Part shown: piece by piece, positions 42,061 through 50,900 of the stretch
How the letters are laid out: every line of letters starts with the position of its first letter
How positions within the stretch are numbered: the stretch's first letter is position 1
Program-made: the position numbers and the translations under genes
The notes under the pieces: model-generated
Database searches by the model: none
Seen by the model: only the letters and a program-made list of their open reading frames with translations
What the model was told of the DNA's origin: nothing
NCBI GenBank assembly: GCA_036011085.1
Contig: DASCMS010000023.1
Location: 3,356-67,355 of the forward strand
Length of the DNA: 64,000 nt
Reading direction: 5' to 3'
Source of the DNA: UBA8231 sp036011085
Lineage (GTDB): Bacteria > Latescibacterota > UBA2968 > UBA8231

Positions 42061-43842
42061 ATGATACAGGAGGAATCCACACCCCTGGGGCGCGGACTCG
42101 ACCTGCGGCTTCTCGGCCGATTGCTCCGCTACCTGCTGCCGTACACCCCCTGGGTGCTGCTCACCCTGCTGTTCATCTTCGTTGGCGCTCTGGCCCGCCA
42201 GGCGGGACCGCTGCTGACCAAGTTCGCCGTCGACGATCACTTCCTTCCCGGTATCGAGGACGGTTTCGGCTCCCTGGTCCTCATCTATGTCGGCTTACTG
42301 GCCCTGCAGTTCGCCCTCGGCTACGGTGAGACGTGGGCGACGAACATGGTCGGCCAGTGGGCCATGCGGGATGTGCGTATGGAGATGTTCAGCCACCTGC
42401 AGAGACTGCCACTGCGTTTCTTCGACCGCACGCCTGTCGGTCGCCTGATGGCCCGCAACACCAGCGATGTGGACGCCCTCAATGAGCTGTTCACCGACGG
42501 TCTCGTCGCCCTCGTCAGCGATGTCGTCACCGTGGTCACGATTCTCGGCATGATCTTCTATATGGACCTGCGCATGGGTCTGCTCGCCTGTCTCTGTCTG
42601 CCCTTGTCCTTCGTCGCCACGGTCTGGCTGCAGCGCATGACCTATGGAGCGATGCAGGAAGCTCGCACGCGTTTCGCCAGCTTCGCCGCCTCGCTGCAGG
42701 AAGCCATCTCCGGCATGGAGGTGGTGCAGCTCTTCGGTTCGGAGGACCGCCGCTCCCGCAGCTTCGCCCACAGCAACGGGCATTACGTCAAGGCCCGATT
42801 GCTGGCCAGCCGCTATCACTCGGCCTACTTCCCGTCCATGGAGATGTGGGGCGGACTGCTGCTGGCTCTGACCCTCTGGTACGGCACCGGGCAGATCACG
42901 CGCCAGCAGATGGAGTGGGGGGTGCTGGTCGCCATGCTGCAGTACGTGCCGCGCTTCTTCATGCCCCTGCGCGACATCGCCGAGCGCTACGCCACGGTGC
43001 AGACGGCCATGGCCTCGTCGGAGCGGATCTTCGAGTTGATCGATACCGAAGCAGAGACCACCGGCTCGCATCGCGCCCCGCAGCAGGTGCAGGGACGCAT
43101 CGAGTTCCGCAATGTCTGGTTCACCTATGGCGACGATGTCAGCGAGGACGCCGAGTGGATCCTGCGCGATGTGTCTTTCGCCGTGGAACCCGGGCAGAGC
43201 CTGGCCGTCGTCGGCGCCACGGGCGCCGGCAAGAGCACCGTCGTCAGCCTGTTGTGTCGCTTCTACCAGGTGCAGCGCGGTGCCGTCCTCGTCGACGGCA
43301 TCGATGTGAAGCAGTGGGACGCCCGGGATCTGCGACGACGCATCGGGCTCGTGCACCAGGACGTGTTCCTCTTCGCCGGGACCGTCGGCGACAACATTTC
43401 TCTGGGCGATCCGGACCTGTCGATGCAACGGATCGAAGCGGCGGCGCGGGACACGAACGCCGATCGCTTTATCTCTCGCCTGCCGCAGGGCTACGACCAA
43501 CCCGTCGGTGAACGGGGCGTCTCCCTGTCGTCCGGACAGCGCCAGCTGCTCTCCTTCGCCCGCGTCCTGGCCGCCGATCCCGAGATCCTCGTGCTCGACG
43601 AGGCCACGGCCAACGTCGACACCGAGACCGAGATGTGGATTCAGGAGGGAGTGGATCGGCTGATGCGCCAGCGCACCAGCCTCGTCATCGCCCACCGCCT
43701 GTCGACGGTGCGTACCGCCGATACCATTCTGGTCCTCCATCACGGCCAGGTCCGTGAGATGGGATCACACGACGAGCTGCTGGCCCGCAACGGCCTCTAC
43801 CATCGCCTCTATCAGCTGCAGTATTCGGGAGAATCGGCATGA
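42061..43842 (+). CDS. ABC exporter half-transporter with consensus Walker B
   Basis: A 593-residue partner of the preceding gene, with no intergenic base. Six membrane helices lie in residues 20-320. The NBD has Walker A GATGAGKST, Walker B ILVLDEATANVD with the catalytic Glu, and a variant signature LSSGQRQ. Combining this Walker site with the intact LSGGQ of the first subunit gives one active ATP site; the other pairing gives a degenerate site. That asymmetry is the usual heterodimeric arrangement and supports a complex of the two proteins. MdlB/YheH-like by organisation. Confidence 0.93.
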   Translation: MIQEESTPLGRGLDLRLLGRLLRYLLPYTPWVLLTLLFIFVGALARQAGPLLTKFAVDDHFLPGIEDGFGSLVLIYVGLLALQFALGYGETWATNMVGQWAMRDVRMEMFSHLQRLPLRFFDRTPVGRLMARNTSDVDALNELFTDGLVALVSDVVTVVTILGMIFYMDLRMGLLACLCLPLSFVATVWLQRMTYGAMQEARTRFASFAASLQEAISGMEVVQLFGSEDRRSRSFAHSNGHYVKARLLASRYHSAYFPSMEMWGGLLLALTLWYGTGQITRQQMEWGVLVAMLQYVPRFFMPLRDIAERYATVQTAMASSERIFELIDTEAETTGSHRAPQQVQGRIEFRNVWFTYGDDVSEDAEWILRDVSFAVEPGQSLAVVGATGAGKSTVVSLLCRFYQVQRGAVLVDGIDVKQWDARDLRRRIGLVHQDVFLFAGTVGDNISLGDPDLSMQRIEAAARDTNADRFISRLPQGYDQPVGERGVSLSSGQRQLLSFARVLAADPEILVLDEATANVDTETEMWIQEGVDRLMRQRTSLVIAHRLSTVRTADTILVLHHGQVREMGSHDELLARNGLYHRLYQLQYSGESA

Positions 43843-44441
43843 AGAGTCAACAACGACGGGACAAGATCCTCTCCTGTGCGGCCCGCCTGTTCGCCGCGGC
43901 ACGGTACGACGAGGTGCTGATGGAGGACATCGCCCGCGAAGCCGGGGTCGCCAAGGGCACACTCTACAGCCACTTCGCCGACAAGGACGCTCTCTACTTC
44001 GCCGTCGTCTTCGACGGCATCTCGCAGCTCAACGACCGTCTGCGCACCGCTGCGGCACAGGACCGACAGCCTGAGGAGCAGGTGCGCGCCGTGATGAATG
44101 CCATCCTCTCTTTCTTCTCTCGCAACAGGGTTTTCTTTCGTCTGTTGTCCATGGAGGATGCCAAGGCCGGTCCCGGGGGCAGTGAGAGTCGCCAGCGCTG
44201 GCAGACGGAGCGGACCGAACAGATCGACGTGATCGAATCCGTTCTGCTGCGAGGTATGACCACCGGCGACTTCCATGTCCCCCACCCACGACTGCAGGCC
44301 TTCGTCCTGCGCGGCATGGTGCGCTCGGTCCTGACCAGCAGCGAGAAGCTGTCGGTGGCGGAGATGGTAGACGTCATCGTCGACACCTTCCTCTATGGCA
44401 CGCACAGCTCCACACGCCGACCCGAGGCGCCGGCACCGTGA
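43839..44441 (+). CDS. TetR/AcrR-family transcriptional regulator
   Basis: A 200-residue repressor. The helix-turn-helix lies in residues 8-54 (KILSCAARLFAAARYDEVLMEDI, recognition helix VAKGTLYSHFADKDALY). The C-terminal ligand-binding domain is all-helical, of unknown ligand. It overlaps the exporter gene by ATGA and the GDPD gene by GTGA, so it is made with the pump it presumably controls. The perfect palindrome at 40217-40232 is the probable binding site. Confidence 0.92.
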   Translation: MKSQQRRDKILSCAARLFAAARYDEVLMEDIAREAGVAKGTLYSHFADKDALYFAVVFDGISQLNDRLRTAAAQDRQPEEQVRAVMNAILSFFSRNRVFFRLLSMEDAKAGPGGSESRQRWQTERTEQIDVIESVLLRGMTTGDFHVPHPRLQAFVLRGMVRSVLTSSEKLSVAEMVDVIVDTFLYGTHSSTRRPEAPAP

Positions 44442-45346
44442 GATGGCGTCGGTGGCTGGGCGGGGGCGTCGCCGCCCTGCTGATCGTCTGGACCTTCCTC
44501 GCCCTGCTGCCAGCTCCGGTCTCCTTCCCCCACCCCTACTTCACCGGACATCCGCGCTGGCGACAGCCGGCACCGCAGATCATCGCCCATCGTGGGGGCT
44601 GGGGACTGTGGCCGCAGCATACGCTGGACGGCTACCGCCGCGCCATCGAGCTGGGCGCCGACGTGCTGGAGCTCGATGTGCGGCGTACGTCAGATGGGGT
44701 GATGGTCGTGTTTCACGATCGCGTCGTCGACCATGTCACCGAGGCGGAAGGCCAGGTCGACTCCTTCACCTTCGCGCAGCTGCGGAGCCTCGACGCCGGC
44801 TACGACTGGTCCCCGGCCGATGACGGCAGCCATCCCTTCCGCGGTCAGGGCCTGCTGATTCCGACGCTGGACGAAGTGCTGTCCGAGTTCGCCGGGCAGC
44901 ACATGGTGATCGAGCTGAAGACAGCCGACGCCGAGGCGGCACAGCAACTGTGTGGTGAGTTGCGCCGTCACGCTCACGAGGAGCGCGCCATCGTCGCCGC
45001 CTTCGCACCAGAGGCGTTGACCAATTTTCGTCAGGCCTGTCCCGAGGTGGCCACATCCGCATCTTCTGCAGAGATGTCGAAGTACTGGATCCTGCACCTT
45101 CTGCGCCTCGATGTGCTGTCGTGGCCGGAGTTCGAAGCCCTGCAGGTACCCGAAACGCTGGGACCCCTGACCATCGTCGACGAACGGTTCGTCGACGTGA
45201 GTCAGGGACGGGGACTGCCGGTGCAGGTGTGGACCATCGATGATGAGGAGACCATGGGGAGACTGTTCGATCTGGGTGTACAGGCCATCATGACCCGGCG
45301 ACCCGACCAACTCGCACGCCTGCTGGCGGCTCGGGGCCAGCGATGA
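44438..45346 (+). CDS. membrane-anchored glycerophosphodiester phosphodiesterase
   Basis: A 302-residue GDPD. Residues 5-27 form a membrane anchor (GGVAALLIVWTFLALLPA), after which the catalytic TIM barrel begins with AHRGGWGLWPQHT (His-Arg and the Glu/Gln metal site), ELDVRRTSDGVMVVFHD (metal Glu and Asp, catalytic His) and later VIELKT. It would hydrolyse glycerophosphodiesters at the outer face of the membrane. A second, soluble GDPD lies at 59676. Its place inside a transporter operon suggests a lipid- or envelope-related role for the whole cluster. Confidence 0.88.
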   Translation: MRWRRWLGGGVAALLIVWTFLALLPAPVSFPHPYFTGHPRWRQPAPQIIAHRGGWGLWPQHTLDGYRRAIELGADVLELDVRRTSDGVMVVFHDRVVDHVTEAEGQVDSFTFAQLRSLDAGYDWSPADDGSHPFRGQGLLIPTLDEVLSEFAGQHMVIELKTADAEAAQQLCGELRRHAHEERAIVAAFAPEALTNFRQACPEVATSASSAEMSKYWILHLLRLDVLSWPEFEALQVPETLGPLTIVDERFVDVSQGRGLPVQVWTIDDEETMGRLFDLGVQAIMTRRPDQLARLLAARGQR

Positions 45347-46038
45347 CGGACGTACTGGACGTTCGGGAGCTGTCGCGTATCTACCGCAGCGGCGATCGCG
45401 ACCTGACCGTGCTGCACGGTGTCACCTTCCGCGTGGCTGCCGGCACCACCTGCGCCATCGTCGGCCCGTCGGGCAGCGGCAAGACGACCTTGCTGGGTCT
45501 GTGTGCCGGCCTCGATCGGGCCAGCGACGGCTCCGTCATTCTCGACGGCCAACCCCTGGAGGGGCTCGACGAGGACGAACGCGCCCTGCTGCGTCGTGAT
45601 CTGGTCGGCTTTGTCTTCCAGAACTTCCAGCTGGTGCCGACCCTGAGTGCCGTCGAGAACGTCTCGGTGCCCCTGGAGCTACGCGGTGAGTCCGGCGCCC
45701 GCGACCGTGCCGCCGAGCTGCTGACCCGCGTCGGCCTCGGCGATCGCCTCGATCACTACCCCGTGCAGCTGTCCGGCGGCGAGCAGCAGCGTGTCGGTCT
45801 GGCCCGGGCCTTCATCCACCGGCCGAAAATCCTCTTCGCCGACGAACCCACAGGCAACCTCGACGCCGACACGGGGGGCGCCGTGGAAGACCTGTTGTTC
45901 GATCTGAACCGCGAGACGGGCACCACCCTCGTGCTCGTCACCCACGACGTCGACCTGGCCGGACGTTGTGGCCGCGTCATCCGCCTGCGTGCCGGCGCCG
46001 TCATCGAGGACCGCACCACCGGGGATCACGCGACGTGA
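45343..46038 (+). CDS. ABC transporter ATPase, LolD/YbbA-like
   Basis: A 231-residue ATPase of the MacB/LolD group. Walker A is GPSGSGKTT, the Q-loop is VFQNFQLVP, the signature is LSGGEQQRVGLARAF, Walker B is ILFADEPTGNLD, and the switch His is in VTHDVD. The FQNFxLxPTLSAxENV segment and the E-P-T-G-N-L-D box are characteristic. It couples with the FtsX-like permease next to it, overlapping by one base, and overlaps the GDPD stop by ATGA. The YbbA/YbbP kind is linked to envelope lipid or lysophospholipid metabolism. Confidence 0.92.
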   Translation: MTDVLDVRELSRIYRSGDRDLTVLHGVTFRVAAGTTCAIVGPSGSGKTTLLGLCAGLDRASDGSVILDGQPLEGLDEDERALLRRDLVGFVFQNFQLVPTLSAVENVSVPLELRGESGARDRAAELLTRVGLGDRLDHYPVQLSGGEQQRVGLARAFIHRPKILFADEPTGNLDADTGGAVEDLLFDLNRETGTTLVLVTHDVDLAGRCGRVIRLRAGAVIEDRTTGDHAT

Positions 46039-48539
46039 TGTGGGTCCTGCGTATGGCCTGGCGCGACAGCCGCGGTTTCCGCCGGCGGCTGCTGCTCTAC
46101 ACCAGTGCCATCGCCATCGGTATCGCCGCCCTCACCGCCTTGCGGGGATTGAGCCGGGCCATGGAGGAGGGTGTGGCACGGCAGGCGGCAGAGCTTCTCG
46201 GCGCCGACCTGGAGGTCGAGAGCAACCAGGCCTTCTCGGCCGAGGCGGAGACCCTCTTCAGCCGCCTCGGCGGACAGCAGTCGCGCATGGTCGAGACCTT
46301 CTCCATGGTACTGCTGCCTGAATCCGGCGGCACGCGCCTGTCCGAGGTCCGCGCCATCCACGGCGACTGGCCCTTCTACGGCGAGCTGCGCACCGATCCT
46401 CCGGCGGCGGCGCAGACCTTCCGCCAGGGCCAGGACGCCCTTGTGGACAACGGCATCCTCCTGCAGTACGGTGCCGAAGTGGGAGACTCGGTCAAGGTGG
46501 GACGTGTCACATTCCGTATCGCCGGACGCCTGCTCGGAATCCCCGGGGAGACGGCGGTGCGCACCGACGTACGTCCGCCGGTGCTGATCCCCCTCGGTTA
46601 CCTGGAGCAGACGGGACTTGTCCAGTACGGCAGTCGCGTCGAGTACAAAGCCCTGTTCCGCTTCGACGACGACCGTGACGTCGCCAGGCTGCCGGAACAG
46701 ATAGAGGAGACCCTGCGTGACAGCGATGGCGACATCGATGTCGACACCGCCCGCGATCGCCAGGAACGTCTCGGTCGCACCATACGCAACCTGGACCGCT
46801 TTCTCGGCCTCGGCGGCTTCATCGCCCTGCTGCTGGGCGCAGTCGGTGTGGCCAGCGCCATCCACGCCTACATCGAGCAGAAGCTGGAAAGTGTCGCCGT
46901 GCTGCGGTCCCTCGGCGCCACGGGTGGCCAGGCTCTGTGGATCTACATGCTACAGGCCGGGGCGCTCGGTTTCATCGGCTCCACCGCCGGTGCCGTGGCC
47001 GGCGCCCTCGTGCTGCTGATCCTGCCGCGGATGGTAGCCGACTTCCTGCCGGCCACCATCGAGGTCACCCCCTCTGTCGGCACCGCCCTCGAGGGCATCG
47101 CCATCGGCACCGTCATCGCACTGCTGTTCGCGGCCCGGCCGCTGCTGGCGGTGCGCAGTGCCAGCCCGCTGCTGGCCATCCGCGCTTCGTACGAGTCCGG
47201 CGTACGCGCCGGAGATCGCGTCCTGCGTGGCCTCGTCGGCGCTGCTGCCGCCGTCGGCGCCTACCTGCTGGCCAGCGTATTGGCCGGACGGCCGGACCAC
47301 GCTCTGTTCTTCACGGTGGGTACCGCCGTCGCGCTGCTGTTGCTGGCAGCAGCCGCCCGGCTTCTGCGCGGTGCGGTGCGGCGCTTCTTTCCGAAATCTT
47401 TCTCCTACGTGAAGCGCCAGGGGCTGGCCAATCTCTACCGACCGCACAATCAGACCCTGTTGCTGATGGTCAGCCTCGGGCTGGGTACTTTTCTCGTGGC
47501 CGCCCTCTATACGGCGCAGAGCTCGGTGCTGTCCCATATCAACAGCGTCGGCGGCAGCGACCAGCCCAACGTCGTGCTCTTCGATATCCAGACCGATCAG
47601 GCCGAGGGTGTGCGGCAGCTGGTGGAAGACATGGACATGCCGGTGCTGCAGCTGGTGCCCATCGTCGCCATGCATATTGCCGCTGTCGACGGCATCCCCG
47701 CCGACAGCCTCGGCGAACGGGGCGGCTGGGCCCTGCATCGCGAATACCGCTCCACCTACCGTGCCGACCTGGCCGACAGCGAGACCCTGGTGGGCGGCAC
47801 CTGGCACGGCGACACAGCCGGCGCCTTCCTGTCACTTGAGGCAGGAGTCGCTGAGCGCCTCGGCGTCGGCGTCGGCGATTCCCTCACCTTCGATGTGCAG
47901 GGTGTGCCGATCACCGTCGCCATCGGCAGCCTGCGCCACGTCGACTGGCAGCGCATCATGCCCAACTTCCTGTGTGTGTTTTCGCCGGGTGTGCTCGAGG
48001 CGGCGCCCCAGTTCCATGTTCTCGTCACCCGCGGCGACAGTCCCGAGAAGCGCGCCGCACTGCAGCGTCGGATCGTCGAGCAGTATCCGAACGTCTCGGC
48101 CATCGACCTCGATCTCATCCTGCGCACGGTGGACGAGATCCTCGACCGTGTGGCCGCCCTCGTGCGTTTCATGGCACTGTTCAGCGTCGCCACGGGAGTG
48201 GTCGTACTCGTGGCCTCGGTGTCGGCCAGTCGCTTTCAGCGTCTGCGCGAAAGCGCCCTGCTGCGCACTCTCGGCGCCACGCGGCGACAGGTCAGTCGGA
48301 TTCTGCTGGTGGAGTATGCCGCTCTCGGTACCCTGGCGGGCCTGACGGGACTGGTTCTCGCCATCGGCGGCGGCTGGGGGCTGGCGACCTACGTCTTTGA
48401 AGTCACCTTCGCCCCGGCGTGGGGCTGGCTGGCCGGCGCTCTGGTCGCCGTTCCCGTGCTCACCGTCGCCGTCGGTCTGTCCGGCAGCCGGGGCGTCGCC
48501 GGTGTCCCGCCCCTGGAGATCCTGCGCCGCGCCGGCTGA
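46038..48539 (+). CDS. FtsX/YbbP-like ABC permease
   Basis: An 833-residue permease with two FtsX-type modules. Helix 1 begins around residue 20 and is followed by a large periplasmic domain (about 45-250). Four helices lie near 265-400, then a middle pair with a second periplasmic domain (about 500-690), and the last three helices end at VPPLEILRRAG, the usual C-terminus of the family. The size and duplicated layout fit YbbP. The start is ATG 46038, sharing one base with the ATPase stop; GTG 46035 is equally possible. It probably works with the LolD-like ATPase as a mechanotransmitting complex rather than as a simple channel. Confidence 0.88.
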   Translation: MWVLRMAWRDSRGFRRRLLLYTSAIAIGIAALTALRGLSRAMEEGVARQAAELLGADLEVESNQAFSAEAETLFSRLGGQQSRMVETFSMVLLPESGGTRLSEVRAIHGDWPFYGELRTDPPAAAQTFRQGQDALVDNGILLQYGAEVGDSVKVGRVTFRIAGRLLGIPGETAVRTDVRPPVLIPLGYLEQTGLVQYGSRVEYKALFRFDDDRDVARLPEQIEETLRDSDGDIDVDTARDRQERLGRTIRNLDRFLGLGGFIALLLGAVGVASAIHAYIEQKLESVAVLRSLGATGGQALWIYMLQAGALGFIGSTAGAVAGALVLLILPRMVADFLPATIEVTPSVGTALEGIAIGTVIALLFAARPLLAVRSASPLLAIRASYESGVRAGDRVLRGLVGAAAAVGAYLLASVLAGRPDHALFFTVGTAVALLLLAAAARLLRGAVRRFFPKSFSYVKRQGLANLYRPHNQTLLLMVSLGLGTFLVAALYTAQSSVLSHINSVGGSDQPNVVLFDIQTDQAEGVRQLVEDMDMPVLQLVPIVAMHIAAVDGIPADSLGERGGWALHREYRSTYRADLADSETLVGGTWHGDTAGAFLSLEAGVAERLGVGVGDSLTFDVQGVPITVAIGSLRHVDWQRIMPNFLCVFSPGVLEAAPQFHVLVTRGDSPEKRAALQRRIVEQYPNVSAIDLDLILRTVDEILDRVAALVRFMALFSVATGVVVLVASVSASRFQRLRESALLRTLGATRRQVSRILLVEYAALGTLAGLTGLVLAIGGGWGLATYVFEVTFAPAWGWLAGALVAVPVLTVAVGLSGSRGVAGVPPLEILRRAG

Positions 48540-48648
48540 CTCGGCAAGTGCTGTTGGCGGCGACGGCCGCTGTCAGCCAACCGAGCCAGCGTCGCGGAAA
48601 CCGCCCAGTCCGTCCCCGTCCCCGTCGCCGGGTTCTGTGCGATGGCCC

Positions 48649-48677
48649 TTGATCTAGCCAGAATTCTAGCCTATTTT
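48649..48677 (+). promoter_or_regulatory. promoter of the Phd/PIN toxin-antitoxin pair
   Basis: TTGATC (48649-48654), a 17-base spacer and TATTTT (48672-48677), standing out as AT-rich against the surrounding GC. The palindrome AGAATTCT (48660-48667) sits in the spacer, a typical place for antitoxin autorepression. Confidence 0.55.
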
Positions 48678-48721
48678 TCGCCCGCATAGCACTCAAGCGT
48701 CCTCGCGCAAAGGGGCCTCAG

Positions 48722-48961
48722 ATGACGACGGCCAGCATTTCCGAGTTGAAGGATCGATTCAGTGAGTTCATGCGGCGCGTTGAGCAGGGTGACGAGGTCG
48801 TCGTCACCCGGCACAACATCCCCGTCGCGACCATTCGACCTCTTCCCAGACAGTCCACGAACCAGACCAAGCTGGGCTGCCTGGTGGGGAGCATCGTCGT
48901 GAAAGGCGACCTGACGGAGCCCGCCATCCCGGCATCGGACTGGGAGATGCTTCAGGACTGA
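48722..48961 (+). CDS. Phd/YefM-family antitoxin
   Basis: A 79-residue antitoxin. The N-terminal ASISELKDRFSEFMRRVEQG and VVVTRHNIPVATIRPL fit the DNA-binding fold of Phd/YefM proteins, and the disordered tail should wrap the toxin. It lies 5 bp before the PIN toxin gene. Its dimer probably represses the promoter at 48649, together with the toxin. Confidence 0.9.
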   Translation: MTTASISELKDRFSEFMRRVEQGDEVVVTRHNIPVATIRPLPRQSTNQTKLGCLVGSIVVKGDLTEPAIPASDWEMLQD

Positions 48962-48966
48962 GGCCC

Positions 48967-49359
48967 GTGGACGTCCTGCTGGATACGTGCTGCGTCATTT
49001 GGGCCGCAAGCGAGCCCGACGCCCTGTCCGCCGACGCGACGCGCCTCCTCGGCGCGCCCGACACTGATGTGTCCGTGTCCGCCATCAGCTGCGCCGAGGT
49101 CGCCTGCCTGGCTGAGCGGGATCGGATCGAGCTCGACCGACATTGGAAGGCCTGGTTCCGCCGTGTCATGGAGGTCAACGCATGGCGGGTCATCGACATC
49201 GACCTCAAGGTGCTCGAGGAAGCCTACTCCCTCCCGGGCGACTTCCACCGGGATCCAGCGGACCGCATCATCACCGCCACGGCGAGGCTCTCTGGCAGCA
49301 CCGTGCTGACGGCGGACCACAGGATTCTCGACTACCCCCATGTGGAAGCGCGCTGGTAG
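48967..49359 (+). CDS. PIN-domain toxin (VapC-like)
   Basis: A 130-residue ribonuclease toxin with a GTG start. The acidic PIN residues are all present: Asp6 in LLDTCCVIW, Glu in SCAEVACLAE, Asp in DPADRIITATA and Asp in VLTADHRILDY. Metal-dependent RNA cleavage is inhibited by the preceding antitoxin. The spacing and order (antitoxin first) are typical. Confidence 0.9.
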   Translation: MDVLLDTCCVIWAASEPDALSADATRLLGAPDTDVSVSAISCAEVACLAERDRIELDRHWKAWFRRVMEVNAWRVIDIDLKVLEEAYSLPGDFHRDPADRIITATARLSGSTVLTADHRILDYPHVEARW

Positions 49360-49397
49360 ACAGTGGGCTGGGCGCGACCAACCGCGCGGCGCGCCGG

Positions 49398-49490
49398 CTA
49401 CTTCTTCCCCAGCAGCCGGTTCACCTTGTAACGGCCTGTCGGTGTCGACGCCGGCGAGAGTAGGTCACCTTCACTCATCGCCCTGATGCG
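49398..49490 (-). pseudogene. possible C-terminal remnant of a Fic/winged-helix protein
   Basis: On the minus strand about 30 codons end at 49398, with GDLLSPASTPTGRYKVNRLLG just before the stop. This resembles the last winged-helix strand of Fic-type or restriction-associated regulators. Nothing upstream continues it, because the TesA-like gene occupies that space. Weakly supported. Confidence 0.2.
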
Positions 49491-50238
49491 TCTGGGCGTC
49501 GTCCTCGGCCTGTCCGACTGCTGCAGGGTCATCGGTGTCCCGCCCCTCCTGAACCGGCGCTTCGGCAGCTGCCCCGGAGGCACCGCCGCACAGCAGCGGC
49601 GCCAGCTCCCGCCACACGGTCAGTGCCACCTGTCGGTGACCGGCTACGTTCAGGTGGATGCCGTCACCACTCATCAGTTTGCGATCGCCAGCGACGCCAT
49701 CCAGCAGGCGGGGGATGAGACGAGCGCTGTTGACTGTCGCCAGTCGCGGAAAGATCGCCTGGAATCCCTCGGTGTAGTCGGGACCGAGGTTGGGCGGCAG
49801 GCGTACGCCCGCCAGCACGATGATCGCTTCCGGCGCCTTGACCCGCACCCGGTTGATGATGCCCTGCAAATTGCTCTCGGTCTCGGTGAGTGGTACGCCG
49901 CGCAGACCGTCGTTGCCTCCGAGTGCCAGCACGAAGAGGTCCACCGGCTTCTGCAACACCCAGTCGACGCGTCGCCGTCCACCGGCCGTCGTCTCCCCTG
50001 CCAGGCCGGCGTTGACCACACGGACGGCACATCCGACGGAGTCTGCATGGGCCTGAATCCTGGCGGGAAAGCCGTGCTCTTTGCCGACACCGTAACCCGA
50101 GGTCAGGCTGTCGCCAAAGAAGAGGAGCACGGGCGACTCGCTCGCCTCGGATATGGCTGGCGACACCATCGACGCTACCACGAGGGCCACGAGAATCACT
50201 GTCGGCCCCGCCTTGCGAGGCTTGCGTGAACGGGTCAT
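49471..50238 (-). CDS. secreted SGNH esterase, TesA/arylesterase-like
   Basis: A 255-residue GDSL-type hydrolase. The signal peptide spans about residues 1-30 (ILVALVVASMVSPAISEA). Block I is FFGDSLTSGYGV with nucleophile Ser, then block II glycine NAGLAGETT, block III GGNDGLRG and block V GDGIHLNVAGH with catalytic Asp and His. It is a periplasmic thioesterase/lysophospholipase-type enzyme. In many proteobacteria tesA lies beside ybbA-ybbP; here it is 0.9 kb from the equivalents, with a toxin-antitoxin pair inserted between. The last 35 residues are a low-complexity tail. The start is ATG 50238; an upstream ATG at 50301 would hide the signal peptide. Confidence 0.9.
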   Translation of the reverse strand: MTRSRKPRKAGPTVILVALVVASMVSPAISEASESPVLLFFGDSLTSGYGVGKEHGFPARIQAHADSVGCAVRVVNAGLAGETTAGGRRRVDWVLQKPVDLFVLALGGNDGLRGVPLTETESNLQGIINRVRVKAPEAIIVLAGVRLPPNLGPDYTEGFQAIFPRLATVNSARLIPRLLDGVAGDRKLMSGDGIHLNVAGHRQVALTVWRELAPLLCGGASGAAAEAPVQEGRDTDDPAAVGQAEDDAQTHQGDE

Positions 50239-50293
50239 GGGGACCGAATCTACCGTTCCCCTGTGACCCCGCAATTCATCCCACGGAGCTGGC

Positions 50294-50872
50294 ATGGCCA
50301 CCGTCTATTGCGCCGGACCTCTGTTCAACCCACCCGAAAGAGACGAGATGTCCGCCATCGCCGCCCTCCTGGAGGCAGCGGGACACGACACCTTCCTGCC
50401 CCAACGCGACGGCTTTGAGCTGGCTGACGTCTGCCGTCGACTCGTGGAACAGGGAGTTCCCACGGACGAAGCCACCGCCATCGTCAACCGCGCCATCTTC
50501 GCCCTCGATGCCCACCACCTGCTGAGTTCCGATGTCGTCGTCGCCAACCTGAATGGCCGGGTTCCCGATGAGGGCACCGTCGTCGAGGCCGCTCTCGCCT
50601 GGCACGCCGGCAAGGCGCTCGTGCTCTACAAGAACGACGTACGGAGCCCCTTCGACGGTGTCGACAACCCCATGCTGAGCTGTCTCACCGATCTGCACGT
50701 CACCGATCGGCTCGAGAGCCTTCCGCAGGCCGTCGACACGGCCCTGCGCCTGCCTGCGACGACACGCGTGTCCGAGGTCACCGAGACAGGAGGGCGGATC
50801 TCCGCGTTCCTGGACACCGATCCCGGTGATGGGCAGTTGGCCGCCTTTCTGCGGCAGCAGGTGCGCTCGTGA
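50294..50872 (+). CDS. nucleoside 2-deoxyribosyltransferase
   Basis: A 192-residue enzyme of the NDT family. It begins on the strand VYCAGPLFNP, and the catalytic region is SSDVVVANLNGRVPDEGTVVEAALAW, with the Asp and nucleophilic Glu (DEGT-x-EAA). The family exchanges bases between deoxynucleosides, or hydrolyses modified nucleotides, for purine and pyrimidine salvage. It is a single gene on the plus strand with no obvious partner. Confidence 0.87.
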   Translation: MATVYCAGPLFNPPERDEMSAIAALLEAAGHDTFLPQRDGFELADVCRRLVEQGVPTDEATAIVNRAIFALDAHHLLSSDVVVANLNGRVPDEGTVVEAALAWHAGKALVLYKNDVRSPFDGVDNPMLSCLTDLHVTDRLESLPQAVDTALRLPATTRVSEVTETGGRISAFLDTDPGDGQLAAFLRQQVRS

Positions 50873-50900
50873 AGAGTTGCGACCCGGGCAGAGAGCCACT

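Noticed and set aside
46950..47807. A 285-codon minus-strand frame opposite the FtsX-like permease
   Set aside because: A shadow of the membrane-protein gene, rich in Gln/Gly/Arg with no motif.
49486..50229. A 247-codon plus-strand frame opposite the TesA-like gene
   Set aside because: The minus frame has all SGNH blocks and a signal peptide; the plus frame has no recognisable features.
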